The notes: generated by a model from the letters alone, not told the origin. A stretch of DNA of 64,000 bases from Spartobacteria bacterium (GCA_003167555.1 PMSN01000003.1:124001-188000), one strand, 5' to 3'; counted from the stretch's first letter, positions 44,529 to 52,651 are shown. Made by a program: numbers and translations.

Positions 44529-44948
44529 TTAGGTTCGCGGCTTGCTGAATGCTACAAGTAACAACGCCACGGCCGCGGCTGAAACCAGGGCAGCGCCCAG
44601 GACGAAGAGCGGCGCGTCAAAATAGCGGAAGCCCATCAAGGCAAGCAATGTCACGGGGAGCGTCGCAACCGTGACTGCTGTAGTGCGTACGACCATTTTC
44701 GCCCATGGCATGCCAGCCGCCGAATGCGGCGCCGCATAAAGCATTAGCCAGCCAAGCGGGAAGAGCAGCACTCCCACAAGCACGTGATTTAGCAGCATGG
44801 GAGGTATAAGCTCGTTGGCCGCTTCAACTGAGGCAGAATGCCGAATCAAGCTGGAGATGTGGGGCGTCGCCACCAGGTGCACAATGCCGAGCAGAATAAG
44901 CAGGATTCCACTCCCGCGAATGATCCGAGTGTGAGTAGAAGCCGACAT
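44529..44948 (-). CDS. Four-helix membrane protein, unknown function
   Basis: This 139-residue protein has four hydrophobic segments; it opens IIRGSGILLILLGIVHLVATP and has NHVLVGVLLFPLGWLMLYAA in the second. It resembles small uncharacterised membrane proteins in which the His after the first helix is conserved, but no family is named with confidence. It is the first gene of the four-gene cluster; the ATG lies 34 bp after a sequence resembling an attC core (GTTAGAT, 44982-44988). Confidence 0.6.
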   Translation of the reverse strand: MSASTHTRIIRGSGILLILLGIVHLVATPHISSLIRHSASVEAANELIPPMLLNHVLVGVLLFPLGWLMLYAAPHSAAGMPWAKMVVRTTAVTVATLPVTLLALMGFRYFDAPLFVLGAALVSAAAVALLLVAFSKPRT

Positions 44949-44981
44949 AAACTAACTTAATAACGAATGCCGTGAGATTGT

Positions 44982-45040
44982 ATCTAACGCCAGAGGTCGC
45001 AATTGCCAACAACGTCTAGCGATTGTCAAAATATTTAGAC
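44982..45040 (-). other. Candidate degenerate attC-like site
   Basis: Read on the minus strand it starts GTCTAAATATTTT and ends CTGGCGTTAGAT, close to the RYYYAAC ... GTTRRRY plan and 59 bp long, but the first core lacks its final C and the inner arms pair poorly. It lies between the lactate permease stop and the four-gene cluster. An overlapping hairpin (GAGGTCG/CGACCTC with CGTCTA/TAGACG) could instead be a terminator. Confidence 0.35.
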
Positions 45041-45063
45041 GCGACCTCATAACCCCACCGCCA

Positions 45064-46773
45064 TTAGCGGATGAAGTTCAATCCATTGGGAATGTATTGC
45101 GGAAAAACGTAGGCATACAACATCACGATAATCCCGACGATGGCCGCAAGCGCCACGGAGTGCCAGAACAGGAAGCGGAAAATGGAGCCTTCGTTCCCTA
45201 CTTGATTGGTGGCGGCCGTGGCAATGCAAATGGATTGCGCGTCAACCATCTTGCCCATCACGCCCCCGGCGCTATTCGTGGCGCACATGAGGATAGGACT
45301 AAGATGGAGCTGCTGCGCGGTGATTCTTTGCAGATTTCCAAAGAGAGCGTTCGACGAAGTGTCGCTGCCGGTCAGCGCGACGCCGAGCCATCCGATGTAA
45401 GCGCCGAAGAACGGAAAGAGCCAGCCAGTCCGCGTGAAGGCCAGCCCTAACACGGCGTCCATGCCCGAGTAGCGCGTCACGTAACCTATCCCAAGCATGC
45501 AAGTCATCGCGATGATGGCGAATCGCAATCGCACGAGAGTTTTGCCCAAGATGCCGAACATCCGGCTGAAACTGAGCCTGAGAAGAAGTCCGGCAAGGAT
45601 GGCGGCCAGGAAACAGCCAGTGCCCGTAGCAGTCAGCCAGTTGAAATCGAAGCGGGCGGCTTCAGGTGTTGGCTTGGCGACGACAGGGGCCGTGCGCGAA
45701 ACTTTTCCGTGGAGCCCGGGCCAGTCCCAGCCGGCTGGACCGGGGCGCGCCTTGCCATCGGCCATTACTACTTTGAACGAAGGAGTCGTGGCTTGGTTCA
45801 GGGCGTTCTTAATCGAGGGAAGTCCCCAGCACAGAACGAAGATCGACAGGATCAGGAAAGGCATCCACGCCTTTGCGGTTTGTCCGGCGGAGTAACGTTC
45901 GCCGGAGCTTGTCGCGGAGGATTCACTCACGGCGGCCTCGTCGGGGAACCGCCATATTTTTTTCGGTTGCCAGACGCGCAGAAAAAGCATCGTCACGACG
46001 AGCGACACTATTCCCGCGGAAATATCCACGAGGTTACTGTCCATATGATTGGACCAGAACCATTGCGTCGCGGCGAAAGAACCCCCGACGACCAGGATCG
46101 CGGGAAAGACCTGGAGTGTTTCCTTCCAGCTTACCATCGACCGCACGAGCCAGATGGGAACGACCACGGCGGTGATCGGAAGGATGCGCCCAATCATCGC
46201 GTTGAGATCGCTCTCGTTCAGCGCGGTGACAGCCGCCAGGGTGTGCACTGGCGTGCCGATGGCGCCCCAGGCCACCGGCGAAGTGTTGGCAATCAAATTG
46301 AGGGCCGCGGCCTGGAACGGCTTGAAACCAAGTCCGATCATGAATGCGCCGGCGATGGCCACCGGCGCGCCGAACCCGGCGCAACCTTCAATGAACGCGC
46401 CGAAGCAGAACGCCACGAGCAAGAGCTGCAAACGCCGGTCCGGCGTGATGGCCGCGACCGACTGCTTCATGATTTCGAACTGGCCGGTCTCGACCGAAAT
46501 GTCGTAGAGAAACACCGCCGCAATCACGATCCAGACGATTTTGAGCAGACCGAAAGCCGCGCCGTAAAAGAAACTGCTGACTGCGAGAACGGCCGGCATC
46601 TGGAAAACGATGATGGCCACGAGCACGGCGGTCGCCGCCCCCGCGATAGCACAAAGGTGTGGCCGCACCTTCAACCCCGCCAACAGCCCTAAGAGGACAA
46701 CGATCGGCAAGGCGGCCAGCAGCGTCGAAAGCCACCAATGCCCGAGAGGATCATAAACTTGTGTCCAGGTCAC
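45064..46773 (-). CDS. lctP: L-lactate permease (LctP/LldP family)
   Basis: Starts at GTG 46773 with the family N-terminus (MTWTQVYDPLGHWWLSTLLA). The 569-residue protein has about 13 helices, the conserved FCFGAFIEGCAGFGAPVAIA and LNLIANTSPVAWGAIGTPVH motifs, and the C-terminal GVALTGSDTSSNALFGNLQ and CATNSAGGVMGKMVDAQSI motifs of LctP. It takes up lactate or glycolate with protons. No lactate dehydrogenase is adjacent. Hairpin TGCCAG/CTGGCA lies 5' of it near 46815-46833. Confidence 0.93.
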   Translation of the reverse strand: MTWTQVYDPLGHWWLSTLLAALPIVVLLGLLAGLKVRPHLCAIAGAATAVLVAIIVFQMPAVLAVSSFFYGAAFGLLKIVWIVIAAVFLYDISVETGQFEIMKQSVAAITPDRRLQLLLVAFCFGAFIEGCAGFGAPVAIAGAFMIGLGFKPFQAAALNLIANTSPVAWGAIGTPVHTLAAVTALNESDLNAMIGRILPITAVVVPIWLVRSMVSWKETLQVFPAILVVGGSFAATQWFWSNHMDSNLVDISAGIVSLVVTMLFLRVWQPKKIWRFPDEAAVSESSATSSGERYSAGQTAKAWMPFLILSIFVLCWGLPSIKNALNQATTPSFKVVMADGKARPGPAGWDWPGLHGKVSRTAPVVAKPTPEAARFDFNWLTATGTGCFLAAILAGLLLRLSFSRMFGILGKTLVRLRFAIIAMTCMLGIGYVTRYSGMDAVLGLAFTRTGWLFPFFGAYIGWLGVALTGSDTSSNALFGNLQRITAQQLHLSPILMCATNSAGGVMGKMVDAQSICIATAATNQVGNEGSIFRFLFWHSVALAAIVGIIVMLYAYVFPQYIPNGLNFIR

Positions 46774-46837
46774 AGGAACGAGAAATCTGTTTTCTACTTT
46801 CTAATTCTCGATGCTGCCAGCCGTTCGCTGGCATAGT

Positions 46838-47587
46838 TCATGGCGTTTTAGGTGCCGGGTAAATCGCCTCTTCCGTCCATTTTTTGATTTCAGTTTCGGG
46901 CGGATCAAACTCAGTGTTCGTGACAACAAACTTACCTTCGATTTTGTAAAAGGTCTCTACGACGCTGCTCTTCTTTCCCATAGTGTTGTAGAAAAGCACA
47001 TATACCCTGATACCTATCTTCGCATCGTTAATTTGATTCACGACTGCTTTCGGATCGCCATTTGCCGTCAAAAAACTGGCGCGCAGATTCACTGTTTGAT
47101 GCGGCATCAACGCACGATCATTGGTATCGTCCAGCTCCCGGTCAAACGCGCCTCTGATGTTGGTCAAAAAACACTCGGAATAAATTCGCGGAGTAGCCGA
47201 CTCCGAATGGTTTTGCAGCGAATAACTAACTTCAATCGTATTCTTAAATACTCGGCCCTTGCTGTCGGTAATTCCCAGAACACCATTTACCGGAGGCAAA
47301 TCATTCTCCGCATCGAAACGGTCGCCCGAACGGGAAGTTACTGCACTGATATTAGCGTCTATCCAAGGGGTGTTTGCGGCGTCCACGGTTTTCCGCGTAA
47401 GGGCAAGAGCATCTCTTGTGAGGCTGTTGGAAGCCTCGTATGCCTTTAACTGATAGATCAATACAACGCCTATGCCAATCTGAGAAATCGCTCCTATCGC
47501 CACAACAATATCTAGAATCCAGGTCGCCCAATGCTTCTGCTTTGTGTTATTAGCTTCGTTGTTAATCACGGCACTCGCGTCACTCAT
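46838..47587 (-). CDS. Cassette gene: single-helix membrane protein, unknown function
   Basis: This 249-residue protein has a short polar N-terminus, one membrane helix (WATWILDIVVAIGAISQIGI, about 20-42), a short helical linker and a beta-rich extracytoplasmic-type domain (SYSLQNHSESATPRIYSECF; NLRASFLTANGD; IGIRVYVLFYNTMGKKSSVV). No family is recognised; the layout is common for integron cassette products. GC content is lower than the neighbouring lactate permease. Confidence 0.65.
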   Translation of the reverse strand: MSDASAVINNEANNTKQKHWATWILDIVVAIGAISQIGIGVVLIYQLKAYEASNSLTRDALALTRKTVDAANTPWIDANISAVTSRSGDRFDAENDLPPVNGVLGITDSKGRVFKNTIEVSYSLQNHSESATPRIYSECFLTNIRGAFDRELDDTNDRALMPHQTVNLRASFLTANGDPKAVVNQINDAKIGIRVYVLFYNTMGKKSSVVETFYKIEGKFVVTNTEFDPPETEIKKWTEEAIYPAPKTP

Positions 47588-47671
47588 GTTGTTTCTATGG
47601 AAGGCTGCCGGATTAGGTTTTTACCACGTCGCCGCTGTAGGGACCATCACTGCTGCATCGTCTGGCTAGGT
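47588..47671 (-). other. Degenerate attC-like site (between cassette genes 47666 and 46838)
   Basis: The first core on the minus strand is ACCTAGCC (47665-47671), identical in its centre to the core after the gene at 49068, and it contains the TAG stop of the upstream gene. The second core cannot be identified near the ATG at 47587; AACCTAATC at about 47613-47621 is the nearest resemblance. Probably a decayed site. Confidence 0.4.
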
Positions 47672-48400
47672 GTCCTCATCTTGCGCCTTCTTCGGTGCTT
47701 TCCGCATTCCGTAAAGAGACAGCAACTCCATAGCAAGCTGCGCTCGAAACTTGTCTGTGTCTGGAGACTTCATGGTGTCAAGTATCTGAATGGACATGCC
47801 GACGGCGTTGATCTTCTCCAGCATGGTAACATACGAACGAGCCTGCTCCATTGTGGACCTATAAATCAGTAAGAATGTGGCGGCGATGAACTCGATGAGA
47901 ACACCGGAAACCGTCACAACAATAGACGGCTTGAAGCTTTCTGGTGACTGGTAAACGTGAATGACCCCGTATCCAATAATGACGAAGCCGGCTATCATGA
48001 CTATCAGTGTCAAAACGAAAATCCACTGCACCTGTCTTAGATTGCGATTCAAATAACTCTCAAGCTTGACTCGCGCGAGATCCCAAGCAGCCTGGGGCTC
48101 ATTCGGGTGCTTCCGGGCTCTTTCCTCGACTGCTTCGATTACCTTTTCTCGTGCGGTGCTCGCCAATGCCCGTCGATAAGCCCCAATCCCTAAAATGCAC
48201 ATCGTCCCAACGATTGCCAGTCCAGCTGCCAGCGGTTGCTGCCAACTTTTTTGCAGGCCATAAAACTCGGCAAACGCCGCAAGGCCAATCGCAATAAGGA
48301 TTAATGTGAACCCACCGAAGAAAACAAGCCGGATGCGCCGTCCGCCGGCAAGAACCGCTTTGATGGCGTCTAAAAGAAGCGATGTGATTTCTTCCATCAT
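47666..48400 (-). CDS. Cassette gene: membrane protein with paired helix hairpins
   Basis: This 244-residue protein has two pairs of membrane helices (about 26-45 and 52-72; 127-150 and 160-182) with an amphipathic helix rich in charged residues between them and the phrase LNRNLRQVQWIFVLTLIVMI before the third. After helix four comes STMEQARSYVTMLEKI. The second hairpin with its Q-x-x-F entry resembles two-helix membrane modules of bacterial conflict systems (SLATT or TRADD-N-associated), an impression not a proven match. Its TAG stop lies inside an attC-like core. Confidence 0.65.
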   Translation of the reverse strand: MMEEITSLLLDAIKAVLAGGRRIRLVFFGGFTLILIAIGLAAFAEFYGLQKSWQQPLAAGLAIVGTMCILGIGAYRRALASTAREKVIEAVEERARKHPNEPQAAWDLARVKLESYLNRNLRQVQWIFVLTLIVMIAGFVIIGYGVIHVYQSPESFKPSIVVTVSGVLIEFIAATFLLIYRSTMEQARSYVTMLEKINAVGMSIQILDTMKSPDTDKFRAQLAMELLSLYGMRKAPKKAQDEDT

Positions 48401-48409
48401 GGGGCAGTC

Positions 48410-48459
48410 ATCTAACGAGACACAAGATCAGCGACCGCGCGAGCATCAGTCGGTTGGTA
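48410..48459 (-). other. attC-like site (short, 50 bp)
   Basis: On the plus strand it begins ATCTAACGAGACACAAGATC and ends CGGTTGGTA. CTAAC at the left can pair with GTTGG at the right. The left arm is the same as in the sites at 52652 and 53104. The right core lies in the last codons of the upstream cassette gene, whose stop is within the site. Confidence 0.65.
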
Positions 48460-48850
48460 GCGCATCGATCTTGTCTTGTAGTTTCTTCTTTTCTGCCTCG
48501 AGCGTTTTTTCATTTTCCTCCGCGTCTTTTATGATCTGCATGGCAGCCGCCTTCTGATCGGCTGGCGCGAACATAAGCCCTGCGCCACCTCTACGCTTCT
48601 CCATCTCCATCGTCTCAATCTGCTGATCGACTTCGTGCAGCCTCGCTTCCAGTTCGCCTCTCTTTCTAGTTCGACTCGCCTCGCGTAGGCGGATTTCGTT
48701 CGATGCTGCATCCAACTTCTCCTGAGACTGTTGCAGTTCGGTTTTCTTTGCAGCGAGCGATTGATACTGAATCCAATTGCCGAACAGTGAGACGGCGAGT
48801 CCGGCAATTGCCATTACGGTTTGCCATGAAAACGATTTACTTTCACTCAT
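48446..48850 (-). CDS. Cassette gene: membrane-anchored coiled-coil protein
   Basis: This 134-residue protein has one N-terminal membrane helix (residues 9-27, SWQTVMAIAGLAVSLFGNWI) and then a long heptad-patterned coiled coil from about residue 30 to 128, broken once by RRGGAGLMFAPADQK. No family is recognised. The stop TGA overlaps the attC-like site at 48410-48459. The ATG is 39 bp past the core of the next upstream site. Confidence 0.65.
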   Translation of the reverse strand: MSESKSFSWQTVMAIAGLAVSLFGNWIQYQSLAAKKTELQQSQEKLDAASNEIRLREASRTRKRGELEARLHEVDQQIETMEMEKRRGGAGLMFAPADQKAAAMQIIKDAEENEKTLEAEKKKLQDKIDALPTD

Positions 48851-48889
48851 ATATTGACCTTTGCATTACCTTTGCAAGACGTAGCTCCG

Positions 48890-49073
48890 GCCTAACGAGA
48901 ATGAGACCAGCGACGGATGGCGGGCTGCGCGGAATGCTTCGCGTAGCGATGCGGGCGTGGGTGGCGCATCGTTGCGGATTGGGAGTGGAATTTCATAGAA
49001 AGCGAAGAAGCAAGGCTGCCAGCCAGCCTGCTCGCGAATGCTTTCGTAAGTTCACTGCATCGCATGGCTAGGT
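48890..49073 (-). other. attC-like site (long, 184 bp)
   Basis: The left core is GCCTAAC (48890-48896) with the arm CTAACGAGAATGAGACCAGC; the right core is GCTAGGT (49067-49073), a T-to-C variant of GTTRRRY. The interior holds GTTGCGGATTGGGAGTGGAA then TTTCATAGAA, closely matching the interior of the site at 52652-52743. It is long for an attC and may be a fusion of two. Confidence 0.6.
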
Positions 49074-49508
49074 TTTTCGTCGGAGTTCTTCAAGTTCGTG
49101 TCGAGCCGCATCGATGAAGGATTGATACGGAGGTGCCGCTTTCGACTCATCTTCCTCCTTCGGTTCCTTTGCGTGAGCATCCGCAACATCCTTTGCGAGT
49201 TTTTCGGCAGCCTTGATGACGCCTGGACTCGCGACAAGACGAACGCGCGCTAACAGCGAGAAATGCACTGAGAACCCTGCGACATCGGCGGCCTTCTGGT
49301 CGATCGCTGAAAGTAGAAGCCTGCCTGACTCTGCTAAGAATTCGCCGTAGAGCTGCTCTCGTGATGCGGCTAGCCTCTCTGTTTGTTCTAACTCCCACTT
49401 GTGTCGATTAAGATTCTTGTTGGTAAGGTAAGAAATCAAACCGCCCATCAGTGTGCCCACCACTGCAGAAACCGCAGCGAGGAGAGCGATCTGGAGTTGA
49501 GGAGACAT
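49068..49508 (-). CDS. Cassette gene (first of array 2): membrane-anchored helical protein
   Basis: This 146-residue protein has an N-terminal membrane helix (IALLAAVSAVVGTLMGGLIS, residues 7-27), then a charged helical domain (RHKWELEQTERLAASREQLY; LLSAIDQKAADVAG; AAEKLAKDVADAHA). No family is named, though small anchored helical proteins of this type are frequent in cassette arrays. It is read from the promoter module at 49519-49625: the ATG is about 90 bp downstream of the -10 box. The TAG stop is within the following core (ACCTAGCC). Confidence 0.68.
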   Translation of the reverse strand: MSPQLQIALLAAVSAVVGTLMGGLISYLTNKNLNRHKWELEQTERLAASREQLYGEFLAESGRLLLSAIDQKAADVAGFSVHFSLLARVRLVASPGVIKAAEKLAKDVADAHAKEPKEEDESKAAPPYQSFIDAARHELEELRRKT

Positions 49509-49828
49509 GTGGCTTAAGGCCTAGCGAGAATTAAACGGAAAAGTTTCGTCTAACTCGGAATTGGGGTAGGGCGGAATGGGAGGGTGCATCCGTCGCAGGA
49601 TAGCGGATCGGGGCGCGGCCGGCAATGCGGAAATGGGGGGATGGAGGACCCGCCTACGCCAAGGCTACGGCGTGGCAGGCCCGACTACTCCGAGGCTACG
49701 GCGTGGCAGGCGGAGGTCAGAGGTCGGAAAGATCGCAGCCAGATGTTGAACGACGAAATTCGCTAGCGCGACAGCGGATTTGCATTGAGCGAATTGGGAA
49801 CTTTTGTTCCGGTGGACCGCAGGCCTGA
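49509..49828. other. Intergenic region between array 2 and the DUF6883 gene
   Basis: Besides the promoter module, this holds a short sequence also found beside copy 2 (GGAGGACCCGCCTACGCC, 49643-49660, then AGGCTACGGCGTGGCAGGC, given twice here at about 49662-49680 and 49693-49711) and a GGTCAGAGGTCGG repeat at 49714-49726. No gene and no integrase are found. Confidence 0.6.
49519..49625 (-). promoter_or_regulatory. Pc/attI-like promoter module, copy 1
   Basis: On the minus strand: -35 TTGCCG (49620-49625), 17-bp spacer, -10 TATCCT (49597-49602), then a leader with an imperfect hairpin and a core-like CGCTAGGC (49519-49525) just before the first cassette. Positions 49525-49625 match 54141-54241 at 94 of 101 bases. 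It would drive the cassettes at 49508 and below. The core has C in place of the first T of GTT. Confidence 0.7.
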
Positions 49829-50170
49829 ATGAAATTGCCCAATGCCGAAGCAGCGGTGGTCGAGCGCGCAAAGATCGAGGGGTATTTGCTCAACGTGGCA
49901 CATCGCTTCGGCGCGAGTAAGGCACGCTTCTTCACGCATTTTGGCTTTCGCCGGGAGGCATGGGAGCAATTGGCGCAGGCTTTGCTCGAACACGGGCAGA
50001 AGCATGAACTGAAGAGAACGCGCAAGACGGGTTTCGGTCCGCGCTATGAGGTGGAAGGAAAACTCAATTGTCCGAATGGCCGCCGCCCGCTGGTGCGCAG
50101 TGTGTGGCAGATGGATGACGGCGAGATTGCGCCTCGTCTGATTACCGCATACCCTTTGGAGGACGAATGA
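49829..50170 (+). CDS. DUF6883 protein
   Basis: This 113-residue protein matches DUF6883: it opens LPNAEAAVVERAKIEGYLLN, has GASKARFFTHFGF and closes with VRSVWQMDDGEIAPRLITAY. The domain also occurs in predicted toxins. It is transcribed away from array 2 and overlaps the DUF4926 gene by 4 bp (ATGA), a pairing that recurs in many bacteria and resembles a toxin-antitoxin or effector-immunity pair (inference). Confidence 0.82.
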   Translation: MKLPNAEAAVVERAKIEGYLLNVAHRFGASKARFFTHFGFRREAWEQLAQALLEHGQKHELKRTRKTGFGPRYEVEGKLNCPNGRRPLVRSVWQMDDGEIAPRLITAYPLEDE

Positions 50171-50400
50171 AGATCAAAGAACATGATTGCGTGGTCCTGA
50201 CGGCCGATTTACCCGACGAAAAACTCAAGTCGGGTGATGTCGGCACCGTCGTCCACGTCCACAAAGGCGGAGCGGCCTATGAAGTGGAATTCATGACCCT
50301 GGATGGTCACACCGTGGCGGTGGCAACCGTCGCGAACAATCAGCTTCGTCCTGTCTCGCGCCGAGACATCTCGCATGTGCGCGAGTTGCAGGCGGTCTAG
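50167..50400 (+). CDS. DUF4926 protein
   Basis: This 77-residue protein is a small SH3-like beta barrel: IKEHDCVVLTADLPDEKLKS, GDVGTVVHVHKGGAAYEVEF, VATVANNQLRPVS. DUF4926 proteins are usually the second gene behind DUF6883 or similar partners. Translation is coupled to the upstream gene. The cassette region has no others on this strand. Confidence 0.85.
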   Translation: MKIKEHDCVVLTADLPDEKLKSGDVGTVVHVHKGGAAYEVEFMTLDGHTVAVATVANNQLRPVSRRDISHVRELQAV

Positions 50401-50555
50401 GCAAGCACAGAAGTCAGAGGACAGAGGACAGAGGAAGCACAGCTTCCAAGACAATGGCATTCCCAAGTGCAACTTGGGAACGAGGCGGGGCGCGCGGAGG
50501 CCAGGGGAAGGGAAAGTGGAAAGTCGGGGAGGTCAGAGATCCTTCGTCCGCATCA
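50401..50555. repeat. Repeat-rich spacer with AACTTGGGAA hairpin
   Basis: Contains GTCAGAGGACAGAGGACAGAGG (50412-50433) and a perfect 9-bp hairpin TTCCCAAGT-GCA-ACTTGGGAA (50460-50480). No gene. It separates the convergent DUF4926 and symporter genes. Confidence 0.7.
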
Positions 50556-50581
50556 CGGATCACACAAGATCAGCAGATCCG
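50556..50581 (-). other. attC remnant at the symporter stop
   Basis: CACAAGATCAGC (50563-50574) is identical to the inner arm of the sites at 48410, 52652 and 53104, but both cores are gone. It is enclosed by CGGATC/GATCCG, which may act as a hairpin. The last codons and stop of the symporter gene are read from it. Confidence 0.5.
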
Positions 50582-51828
50582 AGCGGAGCCGGGTCGACGC
50601 GGTCATCACAGCTTCGCGCGACGAGCGCGGCTGCAACAAGATGGCCAGTTGTGTTCAGCACCGTGGCGAAGACATCGGGGAGCGCGTCGACTGCGATCAG
50701 GATCCCGATTCCCTGGGTCGGCAGACCGATGGCAAGAAAGAGTGGTGTCAGCATGATGAACGCGCCGCGCGGAATGCCCGGCACGGCGAACGCAAGGAAC
50801 ACTGCAGCGAAAGCGATCGTCGCTACGCTGTCGGCGTGGAGCGGCACGCCGTAGAACCAGCCGACAAAGAGCGCGCCGATCGTCCATGACACCGGCGCTG
50901 CAATCTTGAACGTGGAGACGGCAAGAGGCAGGACAAATCCGGTGACCCGCTCGGGCAATTGCAAGTTCTTCTCGGCCGTCTCGACGAGCGCCGGCAGCGA
51001 CGCGATCGACGAGCTCGAGCTGAAGGCAATGAGCTGCGGCGGCAAGGCGGCACGCGCGAAGCGGCGCAGCGGGATCCGGCCTGCGATTGCCACAACGGGG
51101 TAGAGCAGCAGCGTTACGGCGATGCTCGCGGCCGAGTAGGCAGCGACATAAAAGCCGATCGCGCCCGCCAGCGTGGCGCCGGCATGGACGGCCAGTGGAA
51201 GGACGAGCGCGAATACGCCGAGCGGCGCAGCGAGGATGATCCAGCGGACGAGGATGAGCATCGCGTCGCTCAGAGCGCGGAAGAAGCGCGTCAGCGTCTG
51301 ACGCGATGCCTCGGGGGACCGCGCAATTGCCAGCGCGAGGAGCAGCGTGAAAAGGATCAGTGGCATCATCGCCCCACTCGCGGCGGCGGCGATCGGGTTC
51401 GCCGGGAGGAGCGAGACAAGCCACGCCGAGAACGTCTGCGCCTGTCCTTCCGTAGAGATTTGATTCGCCGCTTCGACCGCGCCGGCTGGGAGTTCCAGGG
51501 CACTGTGAGGCGGAAGGAGCGCGAACATCGCCAGCGCGACCGGAATGGCGATGGTCGCGACTCCAATGAGAAGCAGCACAAAAGTAGCGAGCGTCCGTCC
51601 GCCGAGCCGGCCGATCGACTTGATGTCCGACACCGATGCGACTCCGGTGATCAGCAGCGAAACGACGAGAGGGATTACTGTCATGCGAATGCCGTTGATC
51701 CAGAGCGTGCCGATCGGCGCGATCGCGTCGGCGGCGCGGATTAGTGAGGCGTTATGCGATGCCGCGATGAGGACGCCGAGGAGGATCGCGGCGACGAGAG
51801 CGAGAAGGAGGCGCGTGCTCTCTTTCAT
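50560..51828 (-). CDS. Dicarboxylate/amino acid:cation symporter (SDF family)
   Basis: A start at 51828 (MKESTRLLLALVAAILLGVL) shares its A with the SDR stop (TGATG). The 422-residue protein has SDF-family features: GTLWINGIRMTVIPLVVSLL, the Ser-rich re-entrant loop IAFSSSSSIASLPALVETAE, VLPLAVSTFKIAAPVSWTIG and ALPDVFATVLNTTGHLVAAAL (substrate-binding region). Family members import C4-dicarboxylates, glutamate or related anions with Na+ or H+. It is co-translated with the SDR enzyme, suggesting transport and oxidation of one substrate. Confidence 0.88.
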   Translation of the reverse strand: MKESTRLLLALVAAILLGVLIAASHNASLIRAADAIAPIGTLWINGIRMTVIPLVVSLLITGVASVSDIKSIGRLGGRTLATFVLLLIGVATIAIPVALAMFALLPPHSALELPAGAVEAANQISTEGQAQTFSAWLVSLLPANPIAAAASGAMMPLILFTLLLALAIARSPEASRQTLTRFFRALSDAMLILVRWIILAAPLGVFALVLPLAVHAGATLAGAIGFYVAAYSAASIAVTLLLYPVVAIAGRIPLRRFARAALPPQLIAFSSSSSIASLPALVETAEKNLQLPERVTGFVLPLAVSTFKIAAPVSWTIGALFVGWFYGVPLHADSVATIAFAAVFLAFAVPGIPRGAFIMLTPLFLAIGLPTQGIGILIAVDALPDVFATVLNTTGHLVAAALVARSCDDRVDPAPLGSADLV

Positions 51829-52610
51829 CACATCATCAAGTCGCCACCGTTGATATCGAATGATGCGCCGGTGATGTAGCCGGCGGCCTCCGAGGCAGCG
51901 AAGCAAATCAAGTCGGCGACTTCGCGTGCGGTGCCGATGCGCGGGATCGGGTAACTTGCTGCGAGGCGTTGCAGCGTTTCGTCGTTGGCGTGCTCGCGCG
52001 TCAGCTCCGTGTCAATCATCCCGGGGCAGACGGCGTTCACGGTAATCCCGAACTTGCCGAGTTCCTTCGCTGCGGCGCGCGTGAGTCCGAGCAGGCCCGC
52101 CTTTGATGCGGTGTAGTGCGCGCCGCCCAGGGTGCTGACCATTCGGCCGGCGGACGAGGAGATATTAATAATGCGGCCGTAGCGCTGCGCCTGCATCGCC
52201 GGAAGTGCCGCCTTCGTGAGCAGGAATGGCGCGGTGAGATTGACCTCAAGTGCGGTGCGCCATTCCTCCGCAGTCAGATCAGGAAACCGCGTGGAGCGCG
52301 CGAGCGCGGCGTTGTTAACGATAACGTCGACGCGGCCAAAGCGCTCAAGTGTCATTCGCACGATCTCCTCCGCCGCACCGGGCGCGGCGATGTCACCCGG
52401 TACAGCTAGCGTGCGTTCGCCGATCGACGCGGCGAGACTTTCGGCACGTGCGCGGTCACGCACATTCACTGCCACCGCAGCGCCGCGTTCGTGGAAACGC
52501 TCCGCCGCGGCCCGCCCGAGACCGCGCCAGGCGCCGGTGACGATGACAACGCGCCCGGCAAAGTCCTGCGCTGAACGCTGCCCGCTCATCTCAATATCAG
52601 AGCTTCCCAT
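51828..52610 (-). CDS. Short-chain dehydrogenase/reductase (FabG-like)
   Basis: An ATG at 52610 is chosen; 52589 is another option, while the frame to 52667 begins inside the attC-like site. The 260-residue SDR has the NAD(P) motif VTGAWRGLGRAAAERF (TGxxxGxG), IVNNAALARS (NNA), catalytic Ser in IINISSSAGRM, YTASKAGLLGLTR (YxxxK) and PG in VCPGMIDTELT. Substrate unknown; the joined symporter suggests a hydroxy-acid or sugar acid. The pair lies in a cassette bounded by 52652-52743 upstream and the remnant at 50556-50581 downstream. Confidence 0.9.
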   Translation of the reverse strand: MGSSDIEMSGQRSAQDFAGRVVIVTGAWRGLGRAAAERFHERGAAVAVNVRDRARAESLAASIGERTLAVPGDIAAPGAAEEIVRMTLERFGRVDVIVNNAALARSTRFPDLTAEEWRTALEVNLTAPFLLTKAALPAMQAQRYGRIINISSSAGRMVSTLGGAHYTASKAGLLGLTRAAAKELGKFGITVNAVCPGMIDTELTREHANDETLQRLAASYPIPRIGTAREVADLICFAASEAAGYITGASFDINGGDLMM

Positions 52611-52651
52611 TTGCTCCAACGCAACTAGCTTTTCACGACCGATGGAGATGG

